From CALKHQ01 sp050329975 (GTDB lineage Bacteria > Pseudomonadota > Alphaproteobacteria > CALKHQ01): DNA of 64,000 nucleotides. The translations under genes and the position numbers were made by a program. Positions 8,634 through 17,555 of this stretch are shown here, piece by piece (position 1 is the stretch's first letter; the number at the start of each line of letters is the position of its first letter). The stretch is from assembly GCA_050329975.1 (NCBI GenBank), contig JBHJOG010000207.1:1-64000 (forward strand). Direction: 5' to 3'. Below the pieces are notes generated by a model. It was not told the origin of the DNA. It ran no database searches and saw nothing but the letters and a program-made list of their open reading frames with translations.

Positions 8634-9518
8634 CTACGCGTCGTCACGGTGAGCCGACCAGGCGAACCGCGCGAGGTACAGATCCGGCGACGCGGCGTGG
8701 GCGCGCATCGCGGCCGCGAGCGTGGCCGGATCGGCGCCGGAAAGGATACCGGTCCTTACCAGCGCGGCGGCAAAGCCCGCGCGCTTGGCGCCGGCGATGT
8801 CGTGCTCGATGCTGTCGCCGATCCCGATGGTTCGGGCCGGCGGCGGCAGCGGTCCCAGGCGGGCGGCTTCCTCCAGCGCGACGCGGTAGATCTCCGTGAA
8901 CGGCTTGCCGATCCGGGTTACCGGGCCGCCGAGTTCGGCGTAGAGGTCGGCGATCCGACCGGGGCCGAATCCGCTGCCCTCGGCCAGTACCATGACCTTG
9001 TCCGGGTTTGTGCACAGGCAGGGAAGCCCACGGGCCGCTGCCGGCGCCAGCAACGCGCGGTAGTCGTCGAGCGGCCGGATGTCGCCATCGCTGCCGGCCA
9101 GCAGCACGAAATCGGCATCGTCGGCAGCAGCGACCATCGCAAGGGGCAGGCCCGCGACCGCCGACTCGTCGCCGCGCCGGTTGACCAGCAGGCATCGCAA
9201 CGGTTGCGCCGTTGTGGCCACCGGCAGCTGGCCACCGGCGATCTGCCGCCAGGCGACCTCGCCCGAGCAGAGACAAACATCGTAGCAGGCCCGATCGAAG
9301 CCGAGCGCCGCCAGCCGCGCCTCGTTGCTGGCCGCGCGACGACCCGAATTGGAGAGCAGGATCACGGTCTTGCCTGCTGCCTTGAGTTCGTGCAGCGCCG
9401 CGACGGCACCAGGATAGGCGGCCGACCCATCGTGCAGCACGCCGAACTGATCGACCAGGAACAGGTCGTAGTGCTCGACGATTGCGGAAAGTCCGTCCGC
9501 TGTCGTGATGGCGGGCAT
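8634..9518 (-). CDS. HAD-superfamily class IIA phosphatase
   Basis: This 294-residue HAD hydrolase carries motif I as VDQFGVLHDG (nucleophile Asp23), motif II in LLSNSGRR and motif IV in IGIGDSIEHDIAGAKRAG. This is the pattern of the class IIA subgroup in which the usual DxD becomes DxF. The open frame extends further upstream, but homology begins at the ATG chosen here. It is the last gene of a leftward cluster with a sugar kinase and a 2-hydroxyacid dehydrogenase, so a sugar-phosphate or phospho-acid substrate is a reasonable guess. The loss of the second Asp may change the chemistry. Confidence 0.86.
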   Translation of the reverse strand: MPAITTADGLSAIVEHYDLFLVDQFGVLHDGSAAYPGAVAALHELKAAGKTVILLSNSGRRAASNEARLAALGFDRACYDVCLCSGEVAWRQIAGGQLPVATTAQPLRCLLVNRRGDESAVAGLPLAMVAAADDADFVLLAGSDGDIRPLDDYRALLAPAAARGLPCLCTNPDKVMVLAEGSGFGPGRIADLYAELGGPVTRIGKPFTEIYRVALEEAARLGPLPPPARTIGIGDSIEHDIAGAKRAGFAAALVRTGILSGADPATLAAAMRAHAASPDLYLARFAWSAHRDDA

Positions 9519-9538
9519 GGTCGTCCCGCTTCGAGGCG

Positions 9539-10594
9539 TCAGCACGGGTTCATCAGCGGTTCGCCGGCGATGAAGCGGCGGATCTCCTCGGCGATCTGCT
9601 CGGCGGTATGGGTCACGGTGCGCACCGAGGCGCCCGCAATGTGCGGCGTGAGCGTGACGTTCGGCAGCTTGAGCAGCGGCCAGTCGGCCGGCGGCGGCTC
9701 GATCGCGAAGGTCTCCAGCATGGCGCCGCCCAGGTGGTTGCTCGCCAGCGCGTCGTAGAGCGCGTCGTAGTCGACCATCGGACCGCGGGCGGTGTTGACG
9801 AAGATGGCGCCCGGCTTCATCGCGGCCAAGGCCGCGGCGTCGATGAAGCCGGTGGTTTCCGGCGTTACCCGGGCGTGGAGGGTGACCACGTCGGACCTGG
9901 CGAGCAGGGCGGCGCGGTCGACATGCTCGACACCGGCCCGCGCATCGTCGGCGCTGAGCTGGACATAGGGATCGGCGACGAGGATCCGGCAGCCGAACGC
10001 GCGCAGCAGCCGCACCACCCGGGTGCCGACCGCGCCGTAACCGATGACGCCGACCGTGAGCTCGTTCAACTCGCGGCCGGTGCGGTCGGTGCGGTAGAGG
10101 TCGCCGCGCCACTCGCCCTGGCGCAGCGCTTCGTGGCCTGCGCGGATCAGCCGGGTCTCGGCCAGGATGGCGCCGATGGTGAACTCGGCGACCGCGCTGG
10201 CGTTGCGGCCGGGCACGTTGACGACGCGGATGTTTCGGGCGCGGGCGGCGGCCATGTCGATGTTGACCGGGCCGCCGCGCGAGACGGCGACCAGCTGCAG
10301 CGCCGGCAGCCGGGCCATCATGCCGTCGGCGAGGGGCGACAGATGGGTGACGAAGATCTCGGCCTCGCCGATGAAATCCACCACCGCTTCGGGGTCGCCC
10401 ATGTATTCCTTCAGCCCCCCAAGCTCTGGATGGGCGAGGCCCGGGCGGGCGTAGCCATGCTCCATCACCTCGTCGGGCCAGGGCAGCTCATCGGTCCGGA
10501 TCAGGTGGCCGGGGCCGCAGGCGGCTTCGATCGCCTGACGGAACGTGTCTGAGAGCATGAACCGGTCACCGATGATGGCGATATGTCTAGGCAT
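9539..10594 (-). CDS. D-isomer-specific 2-hydroxyacid dehydrogenase
   Basis: This 351-residue NAD(P)-dependent oxidoreductase resembles phosphoglycerate dehydrogenase. The Rossmann motif is GVIGYGAVGTRV. The catalytic triad is visible as Arg in VNTARGPMVD, Glu in LETFAIEP and His in LTPHIAG. Its first 8 bases overlap the end of the upstream FGGY kinase gene, and the HAD gene starts 20 bases after its stop, so the three genes look like one operon. It probably oxidises or reduces a sugar-derived hydroxy acid. A role in serine synthesis is less likely given the neighbours and the absence of an ACT domain. Confidence 0.9.
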   Translation of the reverse strand: MPRHIAIIGDRFMLSDTFRQAIEAACGPGHLIRTDELPWPDEVMEHGYARPGLAHPELGGLKEYMGDPEAVVDFIGEAEIFVTHLSPLADGMMARLPALQLVAVSRGGPVNIDMAAARARNIRVVNVPGRNASAVAEFTIGAILAETRLIRAGHEALRQGEWRGDLYRTDRTGRELNELTVGVIGYGAVGTRVVRLLRAFGCRILVADPYVQLSADDARAGVEHVDRAALLARSDVVTLHARVTPETTGFIDAAALAAMKPGAIFVNTARGPMVDYDALYDALASNHLGGAMLETFAIEPPPADWPLLKLPNVTLTPHIAGASVRTVTHTAEQIAEEIRRFIAGEPLMNPC

Positions 10595-12149
10595 CCGCTG
10601 CTCCGCGCGCCTCGGCCAACTGCCGCCAGATCGGGATCATCGCGCGCTGGGCCCCGACATAAGCCGGATAGAGCCGGGCGTAGACCTCGGTCAGCGCAGG
10701 GTCCGGCGGCTCCAGCGCTCCGAGCCACGGGCCGACCCAGGCATCGGCGCAGGCGGCCATATCCGGATAGACGCCGAGGCAGACCGCCGCCATCATCGCT
10801 GCCCCGGCCGCGCCCGCTTCCTCGCGGCCGCCGCCCCGGACCGAAGCGCCCACCGCGGCGCCGATGATCTGACGCAAGGCGACGCTGCGGGCAGCACCGC
10901 CGGAGACGCGGATTTCTCCGGGCAGCGGGCCCATTGCGCCGTAGCAATTGCGCGCGGCGAGCGCCAAGCCTTCGAACACCGCACGCATCAGGTCGGCGTA
11001 GCGATGGCCGCTGTCCAGTCCGACGAACCCGGCGCGCGCATGCGGGTCGACGAAGGGGCCGCGTTCGCCAGCGTCCGAGATATGGGGCTGGTAGAGGATG
11101 CGGCCCGGCGCCGCGCCCAGCACCAGGTCGTCTATGCCGATGAGCTGGTCGGCGCGGCTGCGCCTCACACCGGCCGACGCGAGCACGTCGACCGCGAGGT
11201 CCAGCAGCCAATCGATGTTCAGGGTGGCCGCCATGTTGGACTGGAGCTGGGCATAGAAGCCGGGGACGGGGAACTTCATCGTCCAGCCGGTACTGTCCGG
11301 ATTGAGGCGGACTTTGTCCGCGCCGTCCACCAGCGCGACATGTAATCCGGTCGAGCCGATTATGGTGAGCCCGGTCGAGCAGTCCGGGTCGTACAGACCG
11401 CCGCCAACGCAGGTGCAGAGCGCATCCACATAGGCCAGGACGACCGGCGTGCCGGCAGGTATTCCGATCTCGGCGGCGGCGCGTTCGCTCAGCGGGTCGT
11501 ACTGGCGGGTTCCGTCGACGATTTCGGGCAGCAGGCCGCGGCGGTGGCTGAGACCGAGCAGTCGGACCACCTCGTCGCTGTAGGCAAGCGTGCGGTAGGA
11601 GCCGAAGGTGAACAGGCCCTCGGTCGGGTCGGTGGCGCGCCGGCCGGTCATCAGGAAGTACAGCCAGTCCTTGCAATGGAAAGCGGTAGCCGAGCGGTCG
11701 AGCAGGCCAGGCATGGTCTCGTCCATATAGGCGAGCTGGGCGCCCATCTGGCAGGCGGCGAAGCCGGTGCCCGTGATCAAGAACCGCTCGCGGTCTTCGG
11801 GCAGCGCGCGGCGGCGATCGGCCAGCGCGGCAGCCCGCGCGTCGAGCCAGAGCCAGCCCGGCGCTGTGGGTGTCCCGGCGTCGTCGATCAGCCAGGTCCC
11901 GTCGCCCTGGCCGGTGACCGCGATCGCCAGAGTGCGGCGGCCGAGGTCGGGGACCGACTCCGCCAGCCGGCGGAGCACAGCGGCGGTCTTGGTCCAGGTT
12001 TCCGCGGGATCCTGCTCGTAGCCGCCATCGCCGACCCGCTGGTAGACATTCGGTTCGGCGGCGACGCCCAGTTGGCGGCCGTCGTCGGCGAAGGCGACTG
12101 CCTTGATCACCGAAGTGCCGGCATCGATCCCGACGATGATGTCCGCCAT
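10587..12149 (-). CDS. FGGY-family carbohydrate kinase
   Basis: This 520-residue kinase would phosphorylate a sugar or polyol with ATP. The actin-like fold is shown by GIDAGTSVIKAV near the N-terminus, TGQGDGTW, the adenosine-region motif IGSTGLHVAL and VSGGAARSVALRQIIGAAVG in the second domain. The start at 12149 has GGGAGGA nine bases upstream; the frame stays open 13 codons further without support. It leads the cluster of kinase, 2-hydroxyacid dehydrogenase and HAD phosphatase. Length and motifs fit xylulokinase- or erythritol-kinase-like members, but the substrate is not determined by what is visible. Confidence 0.9.
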   Translation of the reverse strand: MADIIVGIDAGTSVIKAVAFADDGRQLGVAAEPNVYQRVGDGGYEQDPAETWTKTAAVLRRLAESVPDLGRRTLAIAVTGQGDGTWLIDDAGTPTAPGWLWLDARAAALADRRRALPEDRERFLITGTGFAACQMGAQLAYMDETMPGLLDRSATAFHCKDWLYFLMTGRRATDPTEGLFTFGSYRTLAYSDEVVRLLGLSHRRGLLPEIVDGTRQYDPLSERAAAEIGIPAGTPVVLAYVDALCTCVGGGLYDPDCSTGLTIIGSTGLHVALVDGADKVRLNPDSTGWTMKFPVPGFYAQLQSNMAATLNIDWLLDLAVDVLASAGVRRSRADQLIGIDDLVLGAAPGRILYQPHISDAGERGPFVDPHARAGFVGLDSGHRYADLMRAVFEGLALAARNCYGAMGPLPGEIRVSGGAARSVALRQIIGAAVGASVRGGGREEAGAAGAAMMAAVCLGVYPDMAACADAWVGPWLGALEPPDPALTEVYARLYPAYVGAQRAMIPIWRQLAEARGAADA

Positions 12150-12297
12150 GCGCGGCGCGTCCTCCCGACTGTCGAATCCCATCTTCAACGCGGCACAGAT
12201 GTGCCCTGCCGATGCCGCCAGCGCAACGGATCCTTAACCACGCCGCGGCGATAAGCGAGGAATCGAGTGCGGAAATCCGCGACAGACTGGACGCCTC

Positions 12298-14067
12298 ATG
12301 GACGGCTCGACTGCGACGTCACCTGAACTCTGCGCGCCCGACAGACCGGCACGCATGACTCCAGCCGCGCCCTGCGGCTGTCTGCTGATCATCCCGAGCG
12401 CGCGGCTGGCCCCGGCGGAACTCCAGGCCGAACTGGGGCCGATCCCGAGTGGTATGGTGCCTTATCGCGGCCGCCCCGCCTATGCCCATATCATCGGTCA
12501 GGTCGGTGCGCGAGCGGATGCGGTTGCGATCGCGGTGGGCGACAGCGGTGCGCTGCTCGCCGAGCACGCCGGCCACGCCTTCGGATCCACAGCCCAGTGC
12601 GTCGATGTCGGTCCGACTACCAGCCTGGGCGCCACCATCAGTGCCGTGCTCGACGACTGGTGCGCCAGCGGGCTCGCCTTGCCGACACGCCTGCGGATTC
12701 AGTTCGCCGACACGCTGATCGATGTGCCTGGCGCCGAGCCGGCGGATTCGACCGTGATCTACCATGGGCAGGCAGCCGACCTCTACCGCTGGACCTGCTT
12801 CACGGTCGACGAGGCGGGAGCCATCGAGCGCTTCATCGAGAAGGATGCCGACAAGGCCGGCGAGGACGTCTACGGCGTGGTTATCGGCGCCTTCGCAATC
12901 GCCGACGTCGCCGGGTTTCACCGGCGCCTGCGCGCGGCCTGCGACACGACGACTGCTGTCGATCCGTTCTATGCCGCACTGCGCGAGCACTTCAACGCCG
13001 CCCCGGCTGCACGGCGTGCGTTGCGCCCGGTGCGGCGCTGGACGGACTTGGGGCACCTGGACACCTATTACGCCGCCCGGCGCCAGGCCGGCATGAATGC
13101 CCGCGCGTTCAACGCGCTCGACGTGCGCGACCGGCGGGGGGTAATCCGCAAGACCAGCGCCAACCGGAGCAAGCTCGCCGACGAGATCCGCTGGTACCTG
13201 CGCCTGCCGAAGACGCTGGCTCATCTCGCCCCGCGGGTCCTCGACTACGACCTCGATCCGCAAGATCCGTTCGTCGAGATGGAGTTCTACGGCTACCCGG
13301 CGCTGTCGGACATGTACCTCTACGGCGCCCATGACGGTGGAGTCTGGGAACGGGTGATGGCCGCGCTGGGCGACGCCCTGGACCTGATGGGCAGCCATCG
13401 CCTGGTCCCCGGCGATCCGCGCGACCTGACGACGGCCTTGCGGTCGGTCTACCAGGAAAAGACGGCCGACCGGATCGCTGGCCTGCCCGAACAGGGGGTC
13501 CGGAGCCTGTTCGCCCGGGACGTCGTCACCATCAATGGCCTGCGCCGTCCGGGGCTCGCGGCGATGATCGGTCTGCTGCCCCGGCTCGCCGATGCGGTCG
13601 GGCTTTACGACTGCCCGCATTTCACCGTGATCCACGGCGACTTCTGCCTGTCCAACCTGCTGTTCGACCGGCGCAACTGCTTCCTGCGCTGCATCGACCC
13701 GCGCGGCCGGTTCGGCGGCTATGACATCTACGGCGATCCGCACTACGACCTCGCCAAGCTGCGGCACAGCTTCGTCGGCGGCTATGATTTCATGGTCAAC
13801 GGCCTGGTCCGGGTCGATGCCGACGATGGCGGCGACGTGCGCTACACCCTGCTGCGGCAGCCGCGGCACCGCGCGATCGAGCGCCAGTTCGCCCGCTGGC
13901 TCGCCCGGCGCTGCCCGGACACGCTGGCGCGGATCGGCCTGATCGAGAGCCTGCTGTTCATCAGCATGACCCCGCTGCACGCGGACCGTCCCGACGCTCA
14001 GATCGCGATGATGGCTACCGGCCTCGACCAGTTCGGCCGGCTGGCGCAGGAGGCTGGCCTGGGATGA
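12298..14067 (+). CDS. nucleotidyltransferase-like / APH-type kinase fusion protein
   Basis: This 589-residue protein appears to join two enzymes. Residues about 20-240 have the layout of a sugar-nucleotidyltransferase fold (CGCLLIIPSARL, FADTLIDVPGAE in place of an LxGD motif, YGVVIGAFAI) but lack the usual Gly-rich nucleotide signature. Residues about 270-560 look like an aminoglycoside/choline-kinase fold, with a possible ATP-binding Lys in VIRKTSANRSK, the catalytic loop VIHGDFCLSNLLFD and a metal-site DPRGRFGGYDIYGDPHYDL. The stop overlaps the next gene as ATGA. It may activate a small group for transfer to a surface glycan, in the manner of LicC/LicA, but the substrate is unknown. The start is uncertain; an ATG at 12355 is possible. 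Confidence 0.75.
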   Translation: MDGSTATSPELCAPDRPARMTPAAPCGCLLIIPSARLAPAELQAELGPIPSGMVPYRGRPAYAHIIGQVGARADAVAIAVGDSGALLAEHAGHAFGSTAQCVDVGPTTSLGATISAVLDDWCASGLALPTRLRIQFADTLIDVPGAEPADSTVIYHGQAADLYRWTCFTVDEAGAIERFIEKDADKAGEDVYGVVIGAFAIADVAGFHRRLRAACDTTTAVDPFYAALREHFNAAPAARRALRPVRRWTDLGHLDTYYAARRQAGMNARAFNALDVRDRRGVIRKTSANRSKLADEIRWYLRLPKTLAHLAPRVLDYDLDPQDPFVEMEFYGYPALSDMYLYGAHDGGVWERVMAALGDALDLMGSHRLVPGDPRDLTTALRSVYQEKTADRIAGLPEQGVRSLFARDVVTINGLRRPGLAAMIGLLPRLADAVGLYDCPHFTVIHGDFCLSNLLFDRRNCFLRCIDPRGRFGGYDIYGDPHYDLAKLRHSFVGGYDFMVNGLVRVDADDGGDVRYTLLRQPRHRAIERQFARWLARRCPDTLARIGLIESLLFISMTPLHADRPDAQIAMMATGLDQFGRLAQEAGLG

Positions 14068-14810
14068 GCACGACCGTCGTCGTCACCATGGCCGGCGAGG
14101 GCCGCCGCTTCCGCGACGCGGGCTACACAGTTCCGAAGTTTGCCGTCGCGGTGCACGGGCGCACGTTGCTCGACTGGTCGCTGACGAGCCTGCAGCGTTT
14201 CGCCGCCATGGGCACGCGGGCAATCTTCGTCGCACGCGCCGAGGAAGATCCGGTGGCGGCCATCGCGCGCGCCTGCGCCGCTGTCGGTTTCGCCAACTGG
14301 TCGGTTGTGATGCTGGACAGGCCGACCGACGGCCAGGCGACGACCGTGCTCGCAGCCGAACCGGCCCTTGCCGATCCTGCCGACCGGCTGCTGGTGTGGA
14401 ACGTCGACACGCTGGTCTGGCCGGACGCCCTGGACCCTGCCGACTTTGCCGGCGACGGCTGGCTGCCATGTTTCCCGGGGCTCGGTGACGCCTGGAGCTT
14501 CGCCCGCGCCGATTCGTCGGGGTTGGTCGCGGAGGTGCGCGAGAAGCGGCGGATCTCCGGCGACGCCACCATCGGGCTCTACGGGTTCGCCAGCTGGCAG
14601 GCGTTTCGCGACGCCTATGCCGACACCTACGCCGCCAGCGTGCCGCGCGAGGCGGGCGAGTGCTACGTGGCTCCGATCTACAACGCGATGATCGCCGCGG
14701 GCAAGGACGTGCGCCTGAGCCGGCTGCCCGCACACGCTGTGGTGCCGCTGGGGACGCCGGCCGACGTCGCGGCCTTCGCCGCCGCTGAGCCGGTCGTGGC
14801 CGCTGCATGA
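14064..14810 (+). CDS. sugar/small-molecule nucleotidyltransferase
   Basis: This 248-residue single-domain NTP-transferase has the nucleotide-binding signature VTMAGEGRRFRDAGYTVPKF at the N-terminus and LLVWNVDTLVWPD as the likely metal-binding motif. It would couple a phosphorylated substrate to a nucleotide. Four-base ATGA overlaps tie it to both neighbours, so the three genes are translated as a unit. Unlike the N-terminal part of the upstream fusion protein, this copy keeps the catalytic motif, so it is the likelier active transferase of the pair. The activated group is not known. Confidence 0.82.
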   Translation: MSTTVVVTMAGEGRRFRDAGYTVPKFAVAVHGRTLLDWSLTSLQRFAAMGTRAIFVARAEEDPVAAIARACAAVGFANWSVVMLDRPTDGQATTVLAAEPALADPADRLLVWNVDTLVWPDALDPADFAGDGWLPCFPGLGDAWSFARADSSGLVAEVREKRRISGDATIGLYGFASWQAFRDAYADTYAASVPREAGECYVAPIYNAMIAAGKDVRLSRLPAHAVVPLGTPADVAAFAAAEPVVAAA

Positions 14811-16003
14811 CCCTGCCGATCATCCTGCTCAAGGGACTGTCGCAGTACGGCGCGTTGCGGCTGCATGTCGAGCAGCTCGCCGCCGCGCTGCGGGCCCGCG
14901 GGCAGGAGGTGTTCGTCTTCGATCACGCCCAGGAGACCTCGGATCGGCTGGTTGCCGCGCTCAACGCGGGCTGCCGGGCGGTCGTCTCCTTCAATGGGGT
15001 CGGGCTCGACATGCTGGTCGAGGACAGGCCGTTCTACGACGTGGTCGGGGTGCCGCTGGTGACGATGATCGTCGACCACCCGGCCCACCACGCCCAGCGG
15101 CTGGCTGCAGCCGGGACCCGCGTGGTGATCAATGTGATCGACCGCAGCCACCTGGCCTGGCTTGCCGATGTGTTCGGCCGCGACCGCTTTCAGATCACCG
15201 GCCTGCTGCCGCCGGGCGGCAATGTGGACGCGCCCCCCGAGGACAACGACGTCGACTCGTTCCTGGCCCGGCGCGACATCGCGCTGCTGTTCACGGGCAC
15301 CTACCGCGGCGTCCCCGAGCGCCAATGGTCGAAGCTGGGCAGCCCCTTCGTCCGTGGCGTCCTGGATGCCGCCGCCGACCTCTGCCTCGCGCATGACATG
15401 CTGCCGGTCGAAGAGGCCCTGCAGCAGGCGCTGGCCAGTCACGACGTGCAGGTGTCCGGCGAAACCCGGCGCCGGTTCTGGCGGCTGGCCGCGTCGCTCA
15501 CCGACTTCGTGCATGGACTGCGCCGCCACCAGGCGCTGAGCGCGATCGGCGAAGCGGGCCTGCCGCTCAGCCTGTACGGCCGCGATTGGGACCCCTATCT
15601 CGAGGCCCATCCGCACGTGGCCTACGGCGGTGAGGGCAGCTTCGAGGAAACGCTGCAGCACCTGAAGCGCACCCGGATCTGCCTCAACACCAACACAAAT
15701 TTCGTCGCCGGCGCCCACGAGCGCGTGTTCGCCGCCCAGTGCGCGGGTGCCGCCGTGTGCACCGACGCCAGCCGCTACTACCAGGACATGTACCGGGACG
15801 GCGTGGACATCATGCTCTACCGTTGGACCCGGCTTGCGGAACTGCCCGGTTTGATCGGCTCCTATCTGAACGACCCGCCCCGCCTGGCCGGGCTCGCCTT
15901 CGCCGGCAGGGCAACCGCCGAGGCACACCACGGCTGGGAGAGCCGCGCCGATACCCTGCTCGGTCAGATCGACATCTACTACGGATTCGGCCGCTGCGCC
16001 TGA
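14807..16003 (+). CDS. CgeB-like glycosyltransferase (GT-B fold)
   Basis: This 398-residue protein has the layout of CgeB/DUF3880-type glycosyltransferases: an N-terminal domain opening with PIILLKGLSQYGALRLHVEQ, a middle YGRDWDPYLEAHPHVAYGG strand typical of this group, and a C-terminal nucleotide-sugar region (ICLNTNTNFVAGAHERVFAA, CAGAAVCTDASRYY). It ends the ATGA-coupled cassette and presumably adds the activated group or sugar to an acceptor. Related enzymes act on surface polysaccharides or flagellins. The acceptor here is unknown. No membrane segment is seen, so it is probably cytoplasmic. Confidence 0.82.
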   Translation: MTLPIILLKGLSQYGALRLHVEQLAAALRARGQEVFVFDHAQETSDRLVAALNAGCRAVVSFNGVGLDMLVEDRPFYDVVGVPLVTMIVDHPAHHAQRLAAAGTRVVINVIDRSHLAWLADVFGRDRFQITGLLPPGGNVDAPPEDNDVDSFLARRDIALLFTGTYRGVPERQWSKLGSPFVRGVLDAAADLCLAHDMLPVEEALQQALASHDVQVSGETRRRFWRLAASLTDFVHGLRRHQALSAIGEAGLPLSLYGRDWDPYLEAHPHVAYGGEGSFEETLQHLKRTRICLNTNTNFVAGAHERVFAAQCAGAAVCTDASRYYQDMYRDGVDIMLYRWTRLAELPGLIGSYLNDPPRLAGLAFAGRATAEAHHGWESRADTLLGQIDIYYGFGRCA

Positions 16004-16042
16004 GGAGCCGATCGGCGGCCGGTCGGCGCGGACACTCCTCGA

Positions 16043-16077
16043 ATTGCGGCGCGGCGGCAGGCGCCGCCGCACGCAAT
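16043..16077. terminator. strong hairpin between convergent genes
   Basis: ATTGCG pairs with CGCAAT at the ends and GCGGCGGC pairs with GCCGCCGC inside, around a four-base loop with a small internal bulge. It lies between the glycosyltransferase gene and a convergent lipoprotein gene. There is no U-tract, so it may act as a bidirectional stop with help from Rho or as a message-stabilising hairpin. Confidence 0.55.
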
Positions 16078-16095
16078 CGGCGTGAATCCTGCCGG

Positions 16096-16533
16096 CTATT
16101 GGAACACGGCCCGGGAGACGCGATAATTGTCGGCTGGATCCATGGCGCTGGAGGAGATGTCCATTGTGTCCGTATAGAGCGTTATGGTCGTGATCCTGGG
16201 GTTCTCAGTATAGAGTATGAGGGAGGTCTCGTCGGCGCGCGCAGACCATTGGACGGGCGCCGCGGTCGTGGGATACGGACCCTCCCAGGTGCTTGCTTCG
16301 ATCTTTCGGAAGGTGCCGACCAACTGCTCGCTCGGACCCCTCACCAGATCGAAGCTTATGAGGTGAAGCCCGTCCATCTGCGTCGCGGCGACTGGTGCCG
16401 CAGCCGGCGCCGCAGCCGGCGCCGCAGCCTGCTGCGGTGGCTGATCGTTACGGTCTCCGTCGGACCGGCAGCCGGTCACGGCCAGCATCACGACAAGAAT
16501 CAGGCCGGAGAACCTTGCGACAGAAGCGGTCAT
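16096..16533 (-). CDS. putative lipoprotein, Ala/Pro-rich linker
   Basis: This 145-residue protein has a signal peptide and lipobox ending in AVTGC, so it should be lipid-anchored. An Ala-Pro repeat linker (AAPAAAPAAAP) follows, then a globular domain of about 95 residues that I do not recognise. GAAGGAG precedes the chosen ATG; the frame is open 39 codons further upstream without support. It faces the polysaccharide cassette and probably has its own promoter. No function is proposed. Confidence 0.75.
   Translation of the reverse strand: MTASVARFSGLILVVMLAVTGCRSDGDRNDQPPQQAAAPAAAPAAAPVAATQMDGLHLISFDLVRGPSEQLVGTFRKIEASTWEGPYPTTAAPVQWSARADETSLILYTENPRITTITLYTDTMDISSSAMDPADNYRVSRAVFQ
16397..16429. 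repeat. 12-bp tandem repeat encoding Ala-Pro linker
   Basis: The unit GCCGCAGCCGGC is present about 2.75 times and encodes the Ala/Pro linker of the lipoprotein on the opposite strand. Such in-frame units can expand or contract without breaking the gene. Confidence 0.6.
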
Positions 16534-16742
16534 GGGGGCGTCTCCTTCGGGATGTGCGGGGATAGGGTGAGGACGTTCGGCGACAGAAGCAACAGCGTGC
16601 AACGCAGTTGCCTCTCGGACCAGACTATGTGAGAGCTTTCCCCGGCCCAACCGAATTGACGGACTTGGACCGACATAACTCCTTTGCCGCAGGCGCGTCG
16701 CTGTTCCGATAGCATGGCGCTGGCAACGAGTAGGAGGCTGCC

Positions 16743-17537
16743 ATGCAACTCACCGCCGACCAGCTGGAGACCTTCGACCGCGACGGCTGGCTTCTGCTCG
16801 AGGATATGTTCTCGGCGCCCGAGGTCGCGCTGCTGAAGCGCGAGGCCGCCCGGGTCTATGCCCTCGACCGCCCGGAGGTATTCCGGGAGAAGGACGGCAA
16901 GACCGCCCGGACCGCCTTCGCCGCCCATACCTACAATGAGGCGTTCCGCCGTCTGGGCCGCCATCCGCGGCTGGTCGAGCCGGTGAAGCAACTCCTCGGC
17001 GGCGACGTCTACATCCACCAGTACAAGCTGAACGCCAAGGCCGCTTTCGGCGGCGACGTCTGGCAATGGCACCAGGACTACGGCACCTGGGCCCGGGACG
17101 ACGACATGCCCGAGGCGCGGGCCATGAACATAGCGCTGTTCCTGGATCCGGTGACCGAGTTCAACGGCCCGCTGATGTTCATCCCGGGTTCCCACAAGCA
17201 GGGCGTGATCGAGGCCGGCCACGACGTCGCCACCACCTCGTACCCGCTGTGGACGCTCGACCAGGACACCATCCGCCGGCTGGTCGCCGAGGGCGGCATC
17301 GTCGCGCCAAAGGGGGCCCCGGGGACGGTACTGATGTTCCATTCGACCCTGGTCCATGGCAGCTCCAGCAACATGTCCCCCTTCGACCGGTCGATCGTCT
17401 ATCTGAGCCTGTGCCGGGTCGACAATCACATCCGGCGATTCTCGCGCCCGGAATGGATCGCCCACCGCGATTTCACGCCCATCGAATGCCTGCCGGACGA
17501 TTGCCTGGCCCCGCTGCTGGGCGAGAAGGCAGCCTGA
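16743..17537 (+). CDS. phytanoyl-CoA dioxygenase family hydroxylase (EctD-like)
   Basis: This 264-residue Fe(II)/2-oxoglutarate-dependent oxygenase shows the facial triad His110-x-Asp112 in WQWHQDYGTW and a distal His205 in FHSTLVHGSSSN, with Arg216 as the likely 2-oxoglutarate anchor. The stretch WQWHQDYGTWARDDDMPEAR resembles the ectoine-hydroxylase signature, and proline-hydroxylase relatives are similar. No ectoine biosynthesis genes lie nearby, so the substrate is open. AGGAGG precedes the ATG. It is followed after 18 bases by a dehydrogenase gene, which suggests a shared catabolic or modification pathway. Confidence 0.88.
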   Translation: MQLTADQLETFDRDGWLLLEDMFSAPEVALLKREAARVYALDRPEVFREKDGKTARTAFAAHTYNEAFRRLGRHPRLVEPVKQLLGGDVYIHQYKLNAKAAFGGDVWQWHQDYGTWARDDDMPEARAMNIALFLDPVTEFNGPLMFIPGSHKQGVIEAGHDVATTSYPLWTLDQDTIRRLVAEGGIVAPKGAPGTVLMFHSTLVHGSSSNMSPFDRSIVYLSLCRVDNHIRRFSRPEWIAHRDFTPIECLPDDCLAPLLGEKAA

Positions 17538-17555
17538 TCGCAAAGGACAAGCCAC

